Source: Dryobates pubescens
Lineage: Eukaryota > Chordata > Aves > Piciformes > Picidae
Direction of reading: 5' to 3'
Assembly (NCBI RefSeq): GCF_014839835.1
Contig: NC_071642.1
Span: 7,586,052-7,650,051 of the forward strand
Length of the DNA: 64,000 nt
The stretch's first letter is position 1. Each line of letters begins with the position of its first letter. Shown here one piece after another: positions 1 to 10,107 of the stretch. Made by a program: the position numbers and the translations under genes. The notes beneath the pieces are model-generated. The model saw only the letters and a program-made list of their open reading frames with translations. It was not told the DNA's origin and searched no databases.

Positions 1-16
1 GATGATGATGATGATA
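1..16. repeat. Short GAT trinucleotide microsatellite
   Basis: Five GAT units at the very edge of the window, followed by an imperfect AAC-rich stretch. The array may continue outside the window. Confidence 0.7.
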
Positions 17-75
17 ACAACAACATCAACAACCCTATAAAGATAATTAAAATGCTTTGAAGTGGGGTAATAAAG

Positions 76-122
76 AAATCACAGAATCATTGAGGCTGGA
101 GAAGACCTCTGAGACCATCAAG
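76..122 (-). mobile_element. CR1 LINE, extreme 3' end fragment
   Basis: About 47 bases that read, on the minus strand, as the terminal CR1 motif (pyrimidine-rich end of the form TCTCNAGGACTTCTCC followed by an ATTCTGTG-like tail). It abuts a plus-strand CR1 piece, so the two form a head-to-head junction. Confidence 0.6.
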
Positions 123-412
123 TCTCTCACCTCTTTCTCTCAGGCAAGCAGCAGCAGAACAAGAGGACACAGTCTCAAGCTGTGCCAGGGGAGGTTTAGG
201 CTGGAGGTGAGGAAGAAGTTTTTCCCAGAAAGAGAGATTGGCCATGGGAATGTGCTCCTGGGGAGGTGGTGGAGGCACCATCACTGGAGGTGTTTGAGAC
301 TGGCTGAGGCCCTTGGTGCCATGGTTGAGTTGATCAGATGGTGTTGGGTGATAGGTTGGACTGGATGATCTCAAAGGTCTTTTCCAGCCTGGTTAACTCT
401 ATTCTATTCTAA
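123..412 (+). mobile_element. CR1 LINE 3' end fragment
   Basis: Sense-oriented CR1 3' untranslated end, 5' truncated. It runs from the TCTCAGGCAAGCAGC block through the GAGGTTTAGGCTGGA block and ends with the TCTTTTCCAGCCTGG terminus and a CTATTCTATTC tail. It belongs to the subfamily whose last 90 bases contain GGTTGAGTTGATCAGATGG, the same type as the copy at 45930-46385. Confidence 0.85.
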
Positions 413-419
413 GTCCAAG

Positions 420-1080
420 AAAAAAAATCTAGTTTGCAGTAAGTTAGGCCTGAGGAAGATGTTTGCTGTCCAGTTTGGTTTCAGCCCAGCACTGGGGTTA
501 AAAATAACTCATCCCAGTGCCTTGGGAGCAGCCACTTGGGGACAGGCTGGGCTGGAGCCTCCAGGCTGAACAATTCCCTGCTGTGTCCTGGCAAATGAGC
601 AGGGGAAAGAGCCGTAGCCTTTCTCAGAAAGGCCTTGTTCAGCCCTTTCCTATCAATAAATCTCCTGTTTCTTTGGCCAGAGGAGGCCAGCTGGCTGTTT
701 GGGCTTGTTCACAGCACTCTGTTCTTCCAGCAAGCTGTAGGCACAAGCACTTCCCCAGAACTGCCCTGAGCCAGCTTGCCACAAACCTCCCTGCGTGGTG
801 CAGCCGCCACCAGTTGGCTCCTGCAGCAGGAAAAGCTGAAATCCCTGTGTTTTCCTTTCCTCAGAACAGGGTTTGTGGCACATGAGTCACCCAGAGGCTT
901 TCCTTTGCCTCACTCCCATTTATTTTTAACTGGCAATCCCCTTGGAAGACCTGTGGGGATCAGAGCAGTGCCCTAAGCTGGTTGGGTGACATAAGGAGGC
1001 TGCACTGAGCTCACCCTCTCAAAAATAACCCAGGGCACACCCAGGCTGGGTGAAGGCAATCCCATTTCCATCCTCCTGAG
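420..1080. other. Unassigned sequence between CR1 copies
   Basis: I see no exon with a recognisable product, no tandem repeat and no CR1 match here. An AATAAA at about 655 is isolated and has no gene context. The open frames are short and overlap on both strands, as expected by chance. Confidence 0.5.
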
Positions 1081-1082
1081 GG

Positions 1083-1170
1083 TCAGCAAGGATAAGTGCA
1101 GAGTCCTGCATCTGGGAAGGAAGAATGAAGTGCAGCAGTACAGGCTGGGAGGTGATCTGCTGGAGAGCAG
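1083..1170 (+). mobile_element. CR1 LINE internal fragment (plus)
   Basis: Short sense piece from the block just downstream of the CR1 reading frame (GTCCTGCATCTGGGAAGG ... CTGGAGAGCAGCCCTG). It joins directly to a minus-strand CR1 body at about 1171, a fold-back arrangement. Confidence 0.7.
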
Positions 1171-1765
1171 CCCTGGCCATCAAAACCTCCAGGGATGAGG
1201 CTTCCACCACCTCCTTGGGCAACCTGTGCCAGGCTCTCACCACCCTCATGGGGAACAACTTCTTCCTAAGGTCTAATCTTAATCTACCCTCCTCTAGCTT
1301 GGATCCATCCCCCCCAGTCCTATCCCTCCCTGACACCCTCAAAAGTCCCTCCCCAGCTTTCTTGGAGCCCCCTTCAGAATCTGGAAGGCCACAAGAAGGT
1401 CTCCTGGGAGCCTTCTCCTCTCCAGCCTGCACAACCCCAGCTCCCTCAGTCTGTCCTCACAGCAGAGCAGCTCCAGCCCTCTGCTCCTCCTCCTGGACCT
1501 TCTCTGGACACCTTCCGGCACCTCCAGATCCTTCCTGGCACAGAGGCTCCAGAGCTGGCCCCAGAGCTCCAGCTGTGGTCTCAGCAGAGTGGAGCAGAGG
1601 GGCAGAATCCCCTCCCTGGCCCTGCTGGCCACACTTCTCTTGCTGCAGCCCAGGCTCTGCTTGGCTCTCTGGGCTGCAAGTGCTCCCTGCTGGCTCCTGC
1701 TGAGCTTCTCCTCCCCCAGCATCCCTAAGGCCTTTTCTTCAGGGCTGCTCTCAAGCCAGGCACCT
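1171..1765 (-). mobile_element. CR1 LINE 3' region, lacking the last ~120 bases
   Basis: Antisense CR1 of the subfamily also seen at 6744-7328, 29935-30580 and 62097-62470. Reading the minus strand, it starts in the GAGAGCAGCCCTGAAG block. It ends inside the AAGCCTCATCCCTGGAGG block, so the usual terminus and tail are missing and replaced by the plus-strand piece at 1083-1170. Confidence 0.85.
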
Positions 1766-2309
1766 TGTTTATTCCCATGGGAATGAATCAAAGTTCTGCA
1801 CCCCTGTGACCTGGTTTCCAGCCCATGTGCTCAGTGAGGATGAGATGATTAAACCCAACTGGCTCACATAACAGTGGTGTAAATCCTCTTAGCTTAGCTG
1901 GGGAGGAAGTTTCCACTCTGATTTTAGCCCTCTCCCTCCCTACAAAGAGTTGCTAGGACCAGGGTTGATTTTAAGGGATTTCATCCCCTTTTCCTCTTGG
2001 ATAGAGAGGAAAATAAGCAAAGCTGAAGTGGGCTTGGGAAACTTCATGTGTCCATGGGTGGCATCTTTAGCCACTGGGGTTTTTTATCTGTTGAAACAGT
2101 TTCCTACAGGATGAGCACCTTGCCATCCATTTTGGAGCATCTTCCAGCTGGGAGGTTGACCCAAAACCAGGCATGACTTGATCCAAAGCTTTTCTTTCTT
2201 CTAAAGCCACAAATTAAAGGCTCTTCATGAAGCCTGTGCTGAGGATCAGGCTGACATTGTACACCAGAGAGGTATCTTGTGCCAAGCAGCCAGGCACTGG
2301 GAACCAAAT
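1766..2309. other. Unassigned sequence
   Basis: Moderately AT-rich sequence between two CR1 copies. Nothing recognisable as an exon, RNA gene or repeat. Confidence 0.45.
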
Positions 2310-3007
2310 TTGATCCATGCAGTGCTCCAGGCTGGGGGCAAAGTGGCTGGAAACTGCCTTGTGGGGAAGGCTCTGGGGGTGCTGGTGCCAGCAGCTGGAG
2401 ATGAGCCAGGGGTGTACCCAGGTGGTGAAGAAGGCCACCAGCAGCCTGGCCTGGAGCAGCAATGATGTGGGCAGCAGGAGCAGGGCAGGGATTGTGCCCC
2501 TGGGCTGGGCTCAGGGTTGGGCTCCTGACTGCAAGAACACTGAAGGACTGGAGCAGGGCCAGAGAAGGGCAACAAAGGTGGGGAAGGGTCTGGAGAACAG
2601 GGCTGGGGAGAAGCAGCTGAGGGAGCTGGGGGTGTTGAGCCTGGAGCAGAGGAGGCTGAGGGGAGACCTCATTGCTCTCTACAACAACCTGACAGGAGGC
2701 TGGAGCCAGGTGGGGGTTGGGCTCTTCACCCAAGGAACAAGGGACAGAACAAGAGGAAATGGCCTCAAGTTGCCCCAGGGAAGGTTTAGGTTGGACCTTA
2801 GAAGAAACTTCTTCACTAAAAGGGTTGTCAAGCTCTGAACAGGCTGCCCAGGAGGTGGTTGAATCCCCATCCCTGGGGGGGTGGTTTCAAAGCCACAGAG
2901 CTGTGGTGCTGAGGGACTTGGTTTAGCCCCAGCCTTGGCAGAGTTAGAGAATGGTTGGACTGGGTGATCTTAAGGGGCCTTTTCCAACCAAAACAAATCC
3001 ATGATCC
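2310..3007 (+). mobile_element. CR1 LINE 3' region, ~700 bases
   Basis: Long 5'-truncated sense CR1. It runs from the AGTGCTCCAGGCTGGGG block through GGAGCAGGGCCAGAGAAGG, CTGAGGGAGCTGGGG and GGTTTAGGTTGGACC. It ends with TTTTCCAACCAAAACAAA and a CATGATCC tail. One open frame of 173 codons covers part of it but does not encode the CR1 polymerase. Confidence 0.9.
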
Positions 3008-3684
3008 TTGTGTTCCATTCTCTGCCTCCCTCAGGGGAGCTGATGGGGGAAAGCTTCAGCACTGCCTGCGTGGGAGCAAGAACAAGTCAACAATCGCTGT
3101 CTGGAGCCAGGAAACGCCTGGGGAGAGGCAAGGCTGCTCTGAAGATGCTCCTGCAGAGTTGTCATGGGCACCATGCTCTCTGTAGGCATCTCCATGGTTA
3201 CCTCAGTGCCCAGCAGAGGCGATGCCAAGTGATGTAACAGTGGTGGTGGTAGTTTCCATGCTGCACTCTGGTGTAAGCAAGCAGTGCTTGGGATCAGCCA
3301 AGAGGTTCCTCTCCAGGGAGGACAGCTGGGATTTAGCTGCAGCTTGAAGGCAGCTGAGAGTCCTTGTCTGCTTGTTTGTGAAAGAGAGATATTTGCAGCA
3401 GCCTCTCTTCAGGTATTTCAGCAGCAGTGCCCTGGGGGATGAGTGCTTGGTGTGTTCAGATGAGGCTCAGATGGATCTTACTCAGCCTAAGCCAGTGTGG
3501 TTGGAAACCAGAGATAATATTCTTGCTGCTGACCCAGGATGGGGCTATGGGATGGCTACCTTAAGAAATAAAGCTCTGTAGAGGGAAGGAAATTGAGTTT
3601 CAACTGGGGTGTGGAGAAGGAAGGGTTTTGAAATGAGGGTTTTGCCCCAGCTAGCAATGATGGAGGTAAGCAACAGCAAATATG
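3008..3684. other. Unassigned sequence with one sense AATAAA
   Basis: No recognisable exon. An AATAAA at 3567-3572 overlaps the end of a 69-codon plus-strand frame (3375-3581), but that protein resembles nothing I know and has no GU-rich element placed to support polyadenylation. I regard both as chance. Confidence 0.4.
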
Positions 3685-4085
3685 GTCATAGAATTCTAGA
3701 ATCATTTGCTTGGGAAAGACCTCTGAGATCATCAAGTTCAACCATTCTCTACCTCTACCAAGGCTGGGGCTAAAGCATGGCCCTCAGCACATCTCTGATA
3801 TTCAAAGACCTTCAGGGATGGGCATTCAACCACCTCCCTGGGCAGCCTGGGCCAGTCTCTGAGAACCCTTTCAGTGAAGAAGTTTCTTCTAACCTCCAAC
3901 CTAAACATCCCCTGGGGCAACCTGAGGCCATTTCCTCTCACCCTGTCCCTTGTTCCTTGGGTGAAGAGCCCAAACCCCACCTGGCTCAAACCTCCTGTCA
4001 GAGAGCTGTAGAGAGCCAGAAGGTTTCTCCTCAGCCTCCTCTTCTCCAGGCTGAACAGCCCTGGTTCCCTCAGCACAGAAGGACC
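3685..4085 (-). mobile_element. CR1 LINE 3' end fragment
   Basis: Antisense CR1, about 400 bases, beginning with its terminal tail (TTCTAGAATCATTTGCTTGG) and reaching back to the AGCCTGGAGAAGAGGAGG block. Subfamily with GTGCTGAGGGCCATGCTTTAGC near the end. Confidence 0.88.
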
Positions 4086-4477
4086 ATCTAAGTAACACAG
4101 TCTGGAGCTGAGATGCCACAGCAGACAACTCTCCTGAGTGATTTCTCCTTAATTTCATGTCCTTAATTACTTTTCCAAAGCAATTCCCAACACCATGGAT
4201 TGTAGTATGCATGGTCAAGAAAGCCAGGACAAGAAAGGTCACCTTAGATCTCTGCAGAGGGCTTGAACTGGAAGGGATTCAGAAGCACTTCAGGGCTCAG
4301 TGTTGCCATGACCTCCATGGCATCAAGAGGGAAAAACCAGAGGTGTCAAGCTCAGACTGCAAAGAATTTTCTCTCTCTGAGCTTCAAGAGGACAGAGGAC
4401 CTTGCTGTGAGCCCACACATCGAAGTAGCACCAGAAGGCAAACCTCAGCTTGGGCAGCGCTGGTTTGCTCCAGTGAT
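4086..4477. other. Unassigned sequence
   Basis: Sequence between two antisense CR1 copies. No exon, tandem repeat or regulatory element stands out. Confidence 0.4.
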
Positions 4478-5016
4478 CACAGTCACAGAATGGTTTGGGC
4501 TGGAAGGGACCTCAAAGCTCATCCAGTTCCAAGCCCCTGCCATGGGCAGGGACCCCTCCCACCAGCCCAGCTTGCTCAAGGCCTCATCCAGCCTGGCCCT
4601 GAGTACTTCCAGGCAGGAGGCAGCCACAGCCTCCTTGGGAAACCTGTGCCAGGGTCTCCCCACCCTCACTCTCAAGAATCTCCTCCTCATCTCCAGTCTC
4701 AATCTCCCTTCTTACAACTGAAAGCCATTGTCCCTCTTCCTGGCACTTCCAGCCCTTGTCCAAAGTCCCTCCCCAGCTCTCCTGGAGCCCCTTCAGGTAC
4801 TGGAAGGCTGCTCCAAGATCTCCTTCTCTTCTCCAGGCTGAACAGCCCCAACTGACAGCCTGTCCCCATAGCAGAGGTTCTCCAGCCTCTCACCTCTTGG
4901 TGGCTTCCTCTGGACCCTCTCCAGCAGCTCCAGGTCCTTCTGGTGCTGGGGTCCCCAGAGCTGGAGGCAGTGCTGCAGGTGTGGTCTCAGCAGAGCAGAG
5001 CAAAGGGGCAGAATCA
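4478..5016 (-). mobile_element. CR1 LINE 3' region, ~540 bases
   Basis: Antisense CR1 beginning with its tail (GTCACAGAATGGTTTGGG). It belongs to the subfamily with TGCCCATGGCAGGGGCTTGG near the end and reaches back to the block that reads TGATTCTGCCCCTTTGCTC on the minus strand. Confidence 0.9.
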
Positions 5017-5747
5017 CAATGGGCAAAGAGATTTCCATCTCCCCTCCCCTCCAATTATCCCTGTAGCTTTGTCTGGCTGAGCCACACGACTCCAAGTTGC
5101 CCTTTTCCCAGCAGCTCTGGAGACCTTGGGCTTTGCCTTGTTTTTCAGTGCATTTCCCAGAAAGCCCAGAGGAAATCTGAAGACAGAATAATGATCAAAG
5201 CACAGAAAGCAGAGGAAATCACTTTTGCATTTACAGCAGCAGGTCAGGACCTGCTGTTTGTCCTGAGCTGGGTGGAGGGAGGGGGATGGGGAAGGTCACC
5301 AGGCAAATCCTGCACACCAGGCTCAGTGCAAGGAGGCTTCCTGCAAGCAGAGGCCACATCCCCAGCATTAAACAGCAAATAATGCTCAGCACTAAGAATA
5401 CAGAGTGGCTGCTTTTCCCCCTGGGTGTTTGCTTGTCTCTGTTTTGCCCTGAAACATCTGGGGAGTGCAAAATAGGAGCTTGAGAGGTGGGAAAAAACAC
5501 TATGAAGGAAGCCAGGTAGATGAAGGGATTACTGCTGCCCTAATCAGATTGGAGCAGCTGGATGTAACCTTCATAGCAGTTTATAACCTTTTAAAGACAG
5601 TTGGCTAATAGTGAAGGGGGAGGAGAGCAGCCTCCAGTGTTTGGTATTTCAGTTGCTGTGAGAAAGACTTCCCTTCTCTGCTGCTTTATCCTCCCAAACC
5701 CACCCTTCAGGAGTCCTTCACCAGAGCCTCCCCACCAGCAGGATGAG
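5017..5747. other. Unassigned sequence
   Basis: About 730 bases without a CR1 match or recognisable exon. Short AT-rich stretches near 5380-5590 carry no repeat structure. Confidence 0.4.
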
Positions 5748-6062
5748 AGAATCACAGAAGGGTTGGAAGGGACCTCCAGGATCATCCAGCTCCAGCCTCA
5801 CACTACATCACATCCAGCCTGCTCTTAAAGTCCTCCAGGGATGAGGCTTCCACCACCTGCCTGGGCAACAACCTGTGCCAGTCTCTCACCACCCTCATGG
5901 GGAAGAACTTCTTCCTAACATCCAATTCTATCTTGGATCCATCCCCCCCCCAAGTCCTATCACTACTGACACCCTAAAAAGTCCCTCCCCAGCTTTCCTG
6001 TAGCCCCCTTCAGACACTGGAAGGCCACAAGAAGGTCTCCTTAGAGCCTTCTCTTCTCCAGA
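5748..6062 (-). mobile_element. CR1 LINE 3' end fragment
   Basis: Antisense CR1 of about 315 bases, starting with AATCACAGAAGGGTTGGAAG and reaching the GGAGAAGAGAAGGCTC block. The usual CATGGCAGGGGGG stretch next to the tail is diverged or missing. Confidence 0.85.
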
Positions 6063-6740
6063 CTCTTCTCCAAAGCCTCTTGGGCCTTGGTTCCTGACAA
6101 AGCTTAGCCTGTTTGGGAGCCTGGTTTGCTCTGCTGAGGATTCCTCAGGTCAGCTGTTGCTCAATAAAAAGAAAGTTTGATTTCATTACATGAACTCAGC
6201 TGAGATGGGAATGAAACAAAGCTGAGAACTGAGGTCTTATCACTCCCCCCTTGCTAACTGCTGGAGCTCCAATGTGCTGAGAGCTTGCCAATGAACATTT
6301 TGGGGATTTGGGAACAGAGTTTTGAGCAGCTCTTGGTGGCAGCTGGTTTGTATCTCAGCCTGCTGGGGTGGATTCAGGGGGCGATGAGGAAAGCAGGTGG
6401 AGGAGGTTGCAGAACCTTTCTCAGGAGAAGAAAGGAGGTTGAAAAATAGGGAAAGAAAACACACACACACAAAAAAAGGGGGAAATGAAATCACAATAGC
6501 AAGCCTGGGTACTGTTTGAATTCCCCAAACAGGCTGATTGTGGCACAATTGGCTGCAAAATGCTCTTCCTGTATTTCTCCTGGGTTCCGGGAATAGAGAA
6601 GGTTGATTTGTGCCTTGAAATAGGTGCTGGGGGGAATTGAATTGCACCTGGGCTGAGCAGAGCTGCTGGCTCTCCACCACAGCCCCAGCCCAGCAAGAGC
6701 CAGCTGACCTGCTGCTGCCCTCCAGCTCTGGGAATGATTA
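6063..6740. other. Unassigned sequence with a short CA/A tract
   Basis: No recognisable exon. A short CACACACAC plus poly-A run sits at 6462-6478, and an AATAAA lies at about 6163 without gene context. Confidence 0.4.
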
Positions 6741-6743
6741 AAG

Positions 6744-7328
6744 AATCACAGAATTGTCAGGGCTGGAAGGGAGCTCAAGGCTCAGCCAGTTCCAACCCCC
6801 CTGCCATGGCCAGGGACACCTCACACCACAGCAGGTTGCTCACAGCCACCTCCAGCCTGGCTGCAAACACTTCCAGGCAGGAGGCTTCCACCACCTCCCT
6901 GGGCAACCTGTGCCAGTCTCTCACCACCCTCATGAGGAAGAACTTCTTCCTCACATCCAATCTGAATCTCCCCACTTCTAGCTTAGATCCATTCCCCCCA
7001 GTCCTATCCCTCCCTGATACCCTATAAAGTCCCTCCCCAGCTTTCTTGTAGCCCCCTGCAGGTACTGGAAGGCCACAATTAGGTCTCCTCACAGCCTTCT
7101 CCACACTGCACAACCCCAACTCTCTCAGTCTGTCCTCATAGCAGAGCAGCTCCAGCCCTCTGCTCCTCCTCGTGGCCCTTCTCTGGGCACCTTCCAGCAC
7201 CTCCAGATCCTTCCTGGCACAGAGGCTCCAGAACTGGCCCCAGAGCTGCAGCTGTGGTCTCAGCAGAGTGGAGCAGAGGGGCAGAATCCCCTCCCTGGCC
7301 CTGCTGGCCACACTTCTCTTGCTGCAGC
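6744..7328 (-). mobile_element. CR1 LINE 3' region, ~585 bases
   Basis: Antisense CR1 with intact terminus (GAATCACAGAATTGTCAGGG). It reaches back to the GCTGCAGCAAGAGAAGTGTG block and is close to the copies at 1171-1765 and 29935-30580. Its 5' truncation point lies about 45 bases before a 16-bp minisatellite. Confidence 0.92.
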
Positions 7329-7371
7329 CATATGAATTGTGGACACTTCTCAGGGTCAGAAGACAGAGCAC

Positions 7372-7868
7372 AAGGAAGGGGTGCTGGGTGAGGGAGGTGC
7401 TGGGTGAGGAAGGGGTGCTGGGTGAGGAAGGGGTGCTGAGTGAGGAAGGTGCAAGGTGAGGGAGGTGCAGGGTGAGGGATGGGTGCTGGGTGAGGAAGGT
7501 GCAAGGTGAGGGAGGTGCTGGGTGAAGGAGGTGCAGGGTGAGGGAGGTGCAGGGTGAAGGAGGTGCAGGGTGAGGGAGGAGCAGGGTGAAGGAGGTGCAG
7601 GGTGAGGGATGGGTGCTGGGTGAGGGAGGTGCAGGGTGAGGGAGGAGCAGGGTGAGGGAGGAGCAGGGTGAAGGAGGTGCAGGGTGAGGGATGGGTGCTG
7701 GGTGAGGGAGGTGCAGGGTGAGGGAGGAGCAGGGTGAGGGAGGAGCAGGGTGAGGGAGGTGCAGGGTGAGGGAGGTGCAGGGTGAAGGAGGTGCAGGGTG
7801 AGGGAGGTGCTGGGTGAAGGAGGTGCAGGGTGAGGGAGGTGCAGGGTGAGGGATGGGTGCTGGGTGAA
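7372..7868. repeat. Minisatellite, 16-bp unit, ~30 copies
   Basis: About 500 bases of variants of GGTGAGGGAGGTGCAG, with GCTG/GCAG, AGGA/GGGA and GATGGGTGCTG variants arranged in higher-order blocks. Three units make 48 bases, so any frame free of stops repeats every 16 residues. The long open frames across it are a by-product of that periodicity. Confidence 0.95.
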
Positions 7869-7964
7869 GTGCCAGAGGGGCTGGGTTTCAAGAGAGGAGG
7901 ATTTGAGCAGGGCAGTGGTTCAGTCAGCACCACTTTAGTCAAGTTCTTATGAGTGGACAGAACA

Positions 7965-8242
7965 TAGACATTTTTAGTTGGAAGAGAACTTTGGTGATCA
8001 TCAAGTCCAGCCCTTAACCCAGCACTGCCAGGGCACCACCAAACCATGGCCCTCAGCACCACAGCTTTGAAACCCCTCCAGGGATGGAGACTCCACAGCT
8101 GCCCTGGGCCAGGCCTTGACAACCCTTTGCAGGGAAGAAATTGTTCCTCATGTGCAAGCTAAACCTCCCCTGGGGCAACTTGAGGCCAGTTCCTCTTGTC
8201 CTGGTGCTTGCTGCTTGGGAGAACAAACTGATCCCCACCTTG
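7965..8242 (-). mobile_element. CR1 LINE 3' end fragment
   Basis: Antisense CR1 of about 280 bases. It carries GATCATCAAGTCCAGCCC, the CCATGGCCCTCAGCACC block and CCTCCCCTGGGGCAAC. The terminal tail repeat is degraded. Confidence 0.85.
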
Positions 8243-8659
8243 TATGGGTGCCAGACAAACAGATAGGGAAAAAAACCCTTCTGACAGAGGAGATACTCAG
8301 CTTGTGTAATAAAATACCAACTCTAGGAGCTGGAAATGAGACCACTTCAACCTTTTATTTATCAATACAAGGACTCAGGCAAAGGGAAGCTGTGTCAGCC
8401 TGGGTGAGGAGGTCCCTTTGGGGAGGGATGGGAGGTTAATCATAACCATAACCCTGCTCTGGGTGAGGAATCCTCATCCACTTTGTCCTCCTTTTAGTTT
8501 GATTATTCTCTAAAAATTCAAGTGCCCTCCAGTGGGTTGTTTTTTTTTTAGGGCAATTTCCTGGATTATTCATTAGTGATTTACCATTAACTCTGAGATG
8601 CAGCTGCCCACAGTTTTAATCCATCTGCCTCCCAGGCAGGGAACAGAGATATGGCAGCA
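8243..8659. other. Unassigned AT-richer sequence
   Basis: No exon or repeat recognised. A run of nine T residues lies near 8540. Confidence 0.4.
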
Positions 8660-8842
8660 TAGAAGCATAGAATCAATCAGGTTGGAAGATCATCAAGTCC
8701 AACCTGTCACCCAACACCTCATGACTGTTAAACCATGGCACCAAGTGCCACATCCAATCCCCTCTTGAACACCTCCAGGGATGGGGACTCCACCACCTCC
8801 CTGGGCAGCACATTTCAGTGGCTAACAGCTCTCTTTGTGAAG
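8660..8842 (-). mobile_element. CR1 LINE 3' end fragment
   Basis: Antisense CR1 of about 180 bases, beginning with GCATAGAATCAATCAGG and including ACCTCCAGGGATGGGGAC. It lies about 50 bases from the next, longer antisense CR1. Confidence 0.85.
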
Positions 8843-8889
8843 CAGTAGTCATGGGGATTTGGAATACACATCCATCTGGGGGTGAAATC

Positions 8890-9730
8890 CTCTGTTCACA
8901 GTCTCACAGTACCACAGCACATCAGAAGTTGGAAGGGGACCTCCATGGATCATCCAATCCACCCCCCCTGCCAGAGCAGGATCACCCAGGGGAGTCTGCA
9001 CAGGAATGCATCCAGGTGGCTTTTGAAAGTCTCCAGAGAAGGAGAACTCCACAGCCTCTCTGGGCAGCCTGCTCCAGGGCTCTGTCACCCTCACACCGAA
9101 GAAGTTTCTCCTCATGTTGAGCTGCAACCTTCTCTGTTCAAGTGTGTATCCATTGGTCCTTCTCTTATTCCTGTGCACCACCCAAAAGAGATTGCCCCCC
9201 TCCACTTGACCCCCACCCCTCAGATATTGATAGATACAGATCCCTCTCAGCCTTCTCTTCTCCAGACCAAGCAGCCCCATGGCTCTCAGTCTGTCTTCAC
9301 AGGGGATATGCTCAAGTCCCCTCAGCATCCTTGTGGCCTCCATTGGACTCTCTCCAGCAGCTGTCTGGAGCCCAATACTGGACACAGCATCCCAGCTGTG
9401 GTCTCAGCAGGGCAGAGCAGAGGGGCAGGAGGAGAACCTTCCCAGCCCTGCTGGCCACACTCTCCTTGATCCCCCCAGGATCCCATTGGCTCTCTTGGCC
9501 ACAAGGACACTTTGCTGTCCCATGCAGAACTTGCTGCCCACCAGCACTCCAAGGTCTTTCTCCATGGAGCTGCTTTCCAGCAGGGAAGCCTCTAACCTGT
9601 CTTGGTGCCTGCTGTTATTCCTCCCCAGAGGCAGGACCCTGCCCTTGTCCTTACAGAACCTCATGAGGTTTACCTGCACCCAGCTCTCAGCCTGTCCAGA
9701 TCTCATTGGCTGGCTGCACAGCCTGGCAAG
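8890..9730 (-). mobile_element. CR1 LINE 3' region, left arm of an inverted pair
   Basis: Antisense CR1 of about 840 bases. Its tail reads CTGTGGTACTGTGAGACTG on the minus strand, marking a different subfamily from most neighbours. It reaches back to the GGCAGGCTGAGAGCTGGGTG block. The plus-strand copy at 10108-10930 is the same subfamily, covers the same part of the element and matches it closely over nearly the full length. Confidence 0.93.
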
Positions 9731-10107
9731 GTTTATTCATTACTTATTTATGTGCTTATTTGTTACTTATCATGACCCAGCTAGAAGAAATACCTCAAGG
9801 AGGAAGAGCCAGCTGGATTGGGCTCATTTGTTTGCAAGCCTGCATCCTGTTTTAGTGGATGGATCAACTAAATGAACTTTGCTGCATTCAGTTACCCTTT
9901 ATTGGAGATCATCCCTTTGCTCTTCTGCACCACACAGTGGGGATTGTTAGACTGAAAATGTTCTGCTCCTGTTGAGAGGGACTTAGGAAAGTGAGGCAGA
10001 GCTTTCCCTTTTAATTAGCTCAGAATTCTATAACTGTAAGCCTTCAAAATAAGCCCAGTTGAAAGCAGAAGCCTTGTGGATGCATTTGCTGATTTCAGGC
10101 TGTGCTG
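9731..10107. other. Spacer between two inverted CR1 copies
   Basis: About 380 bases of non-repeat sequence separating the arms of the inverted pair. Includes GTTACTTATTTATG-like AT-rich sequence and no recognisable gene. Confidence 0.5.

Noticed and set aside
7372-7868. CRISPR-like array
   Set aside because: Repeats are contiguous without spacers and the DNA is vertebrate; it is a minisatellite.
7136-8122. A 328-codon minus-strand open frame with repeated His-Pro-Ala-Pro and Leu-Thr blocks
   Set aside because: It spans CR1 and the 16-bp minisatellite. Three units make 48 bases, so an open frame persists by periodicity. No start context or homologue recognised.
8300-8370. AATAAA motifs on both strands as gene ends
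   Set aside because: AT-rich stretch with no exon upstream on either strand.
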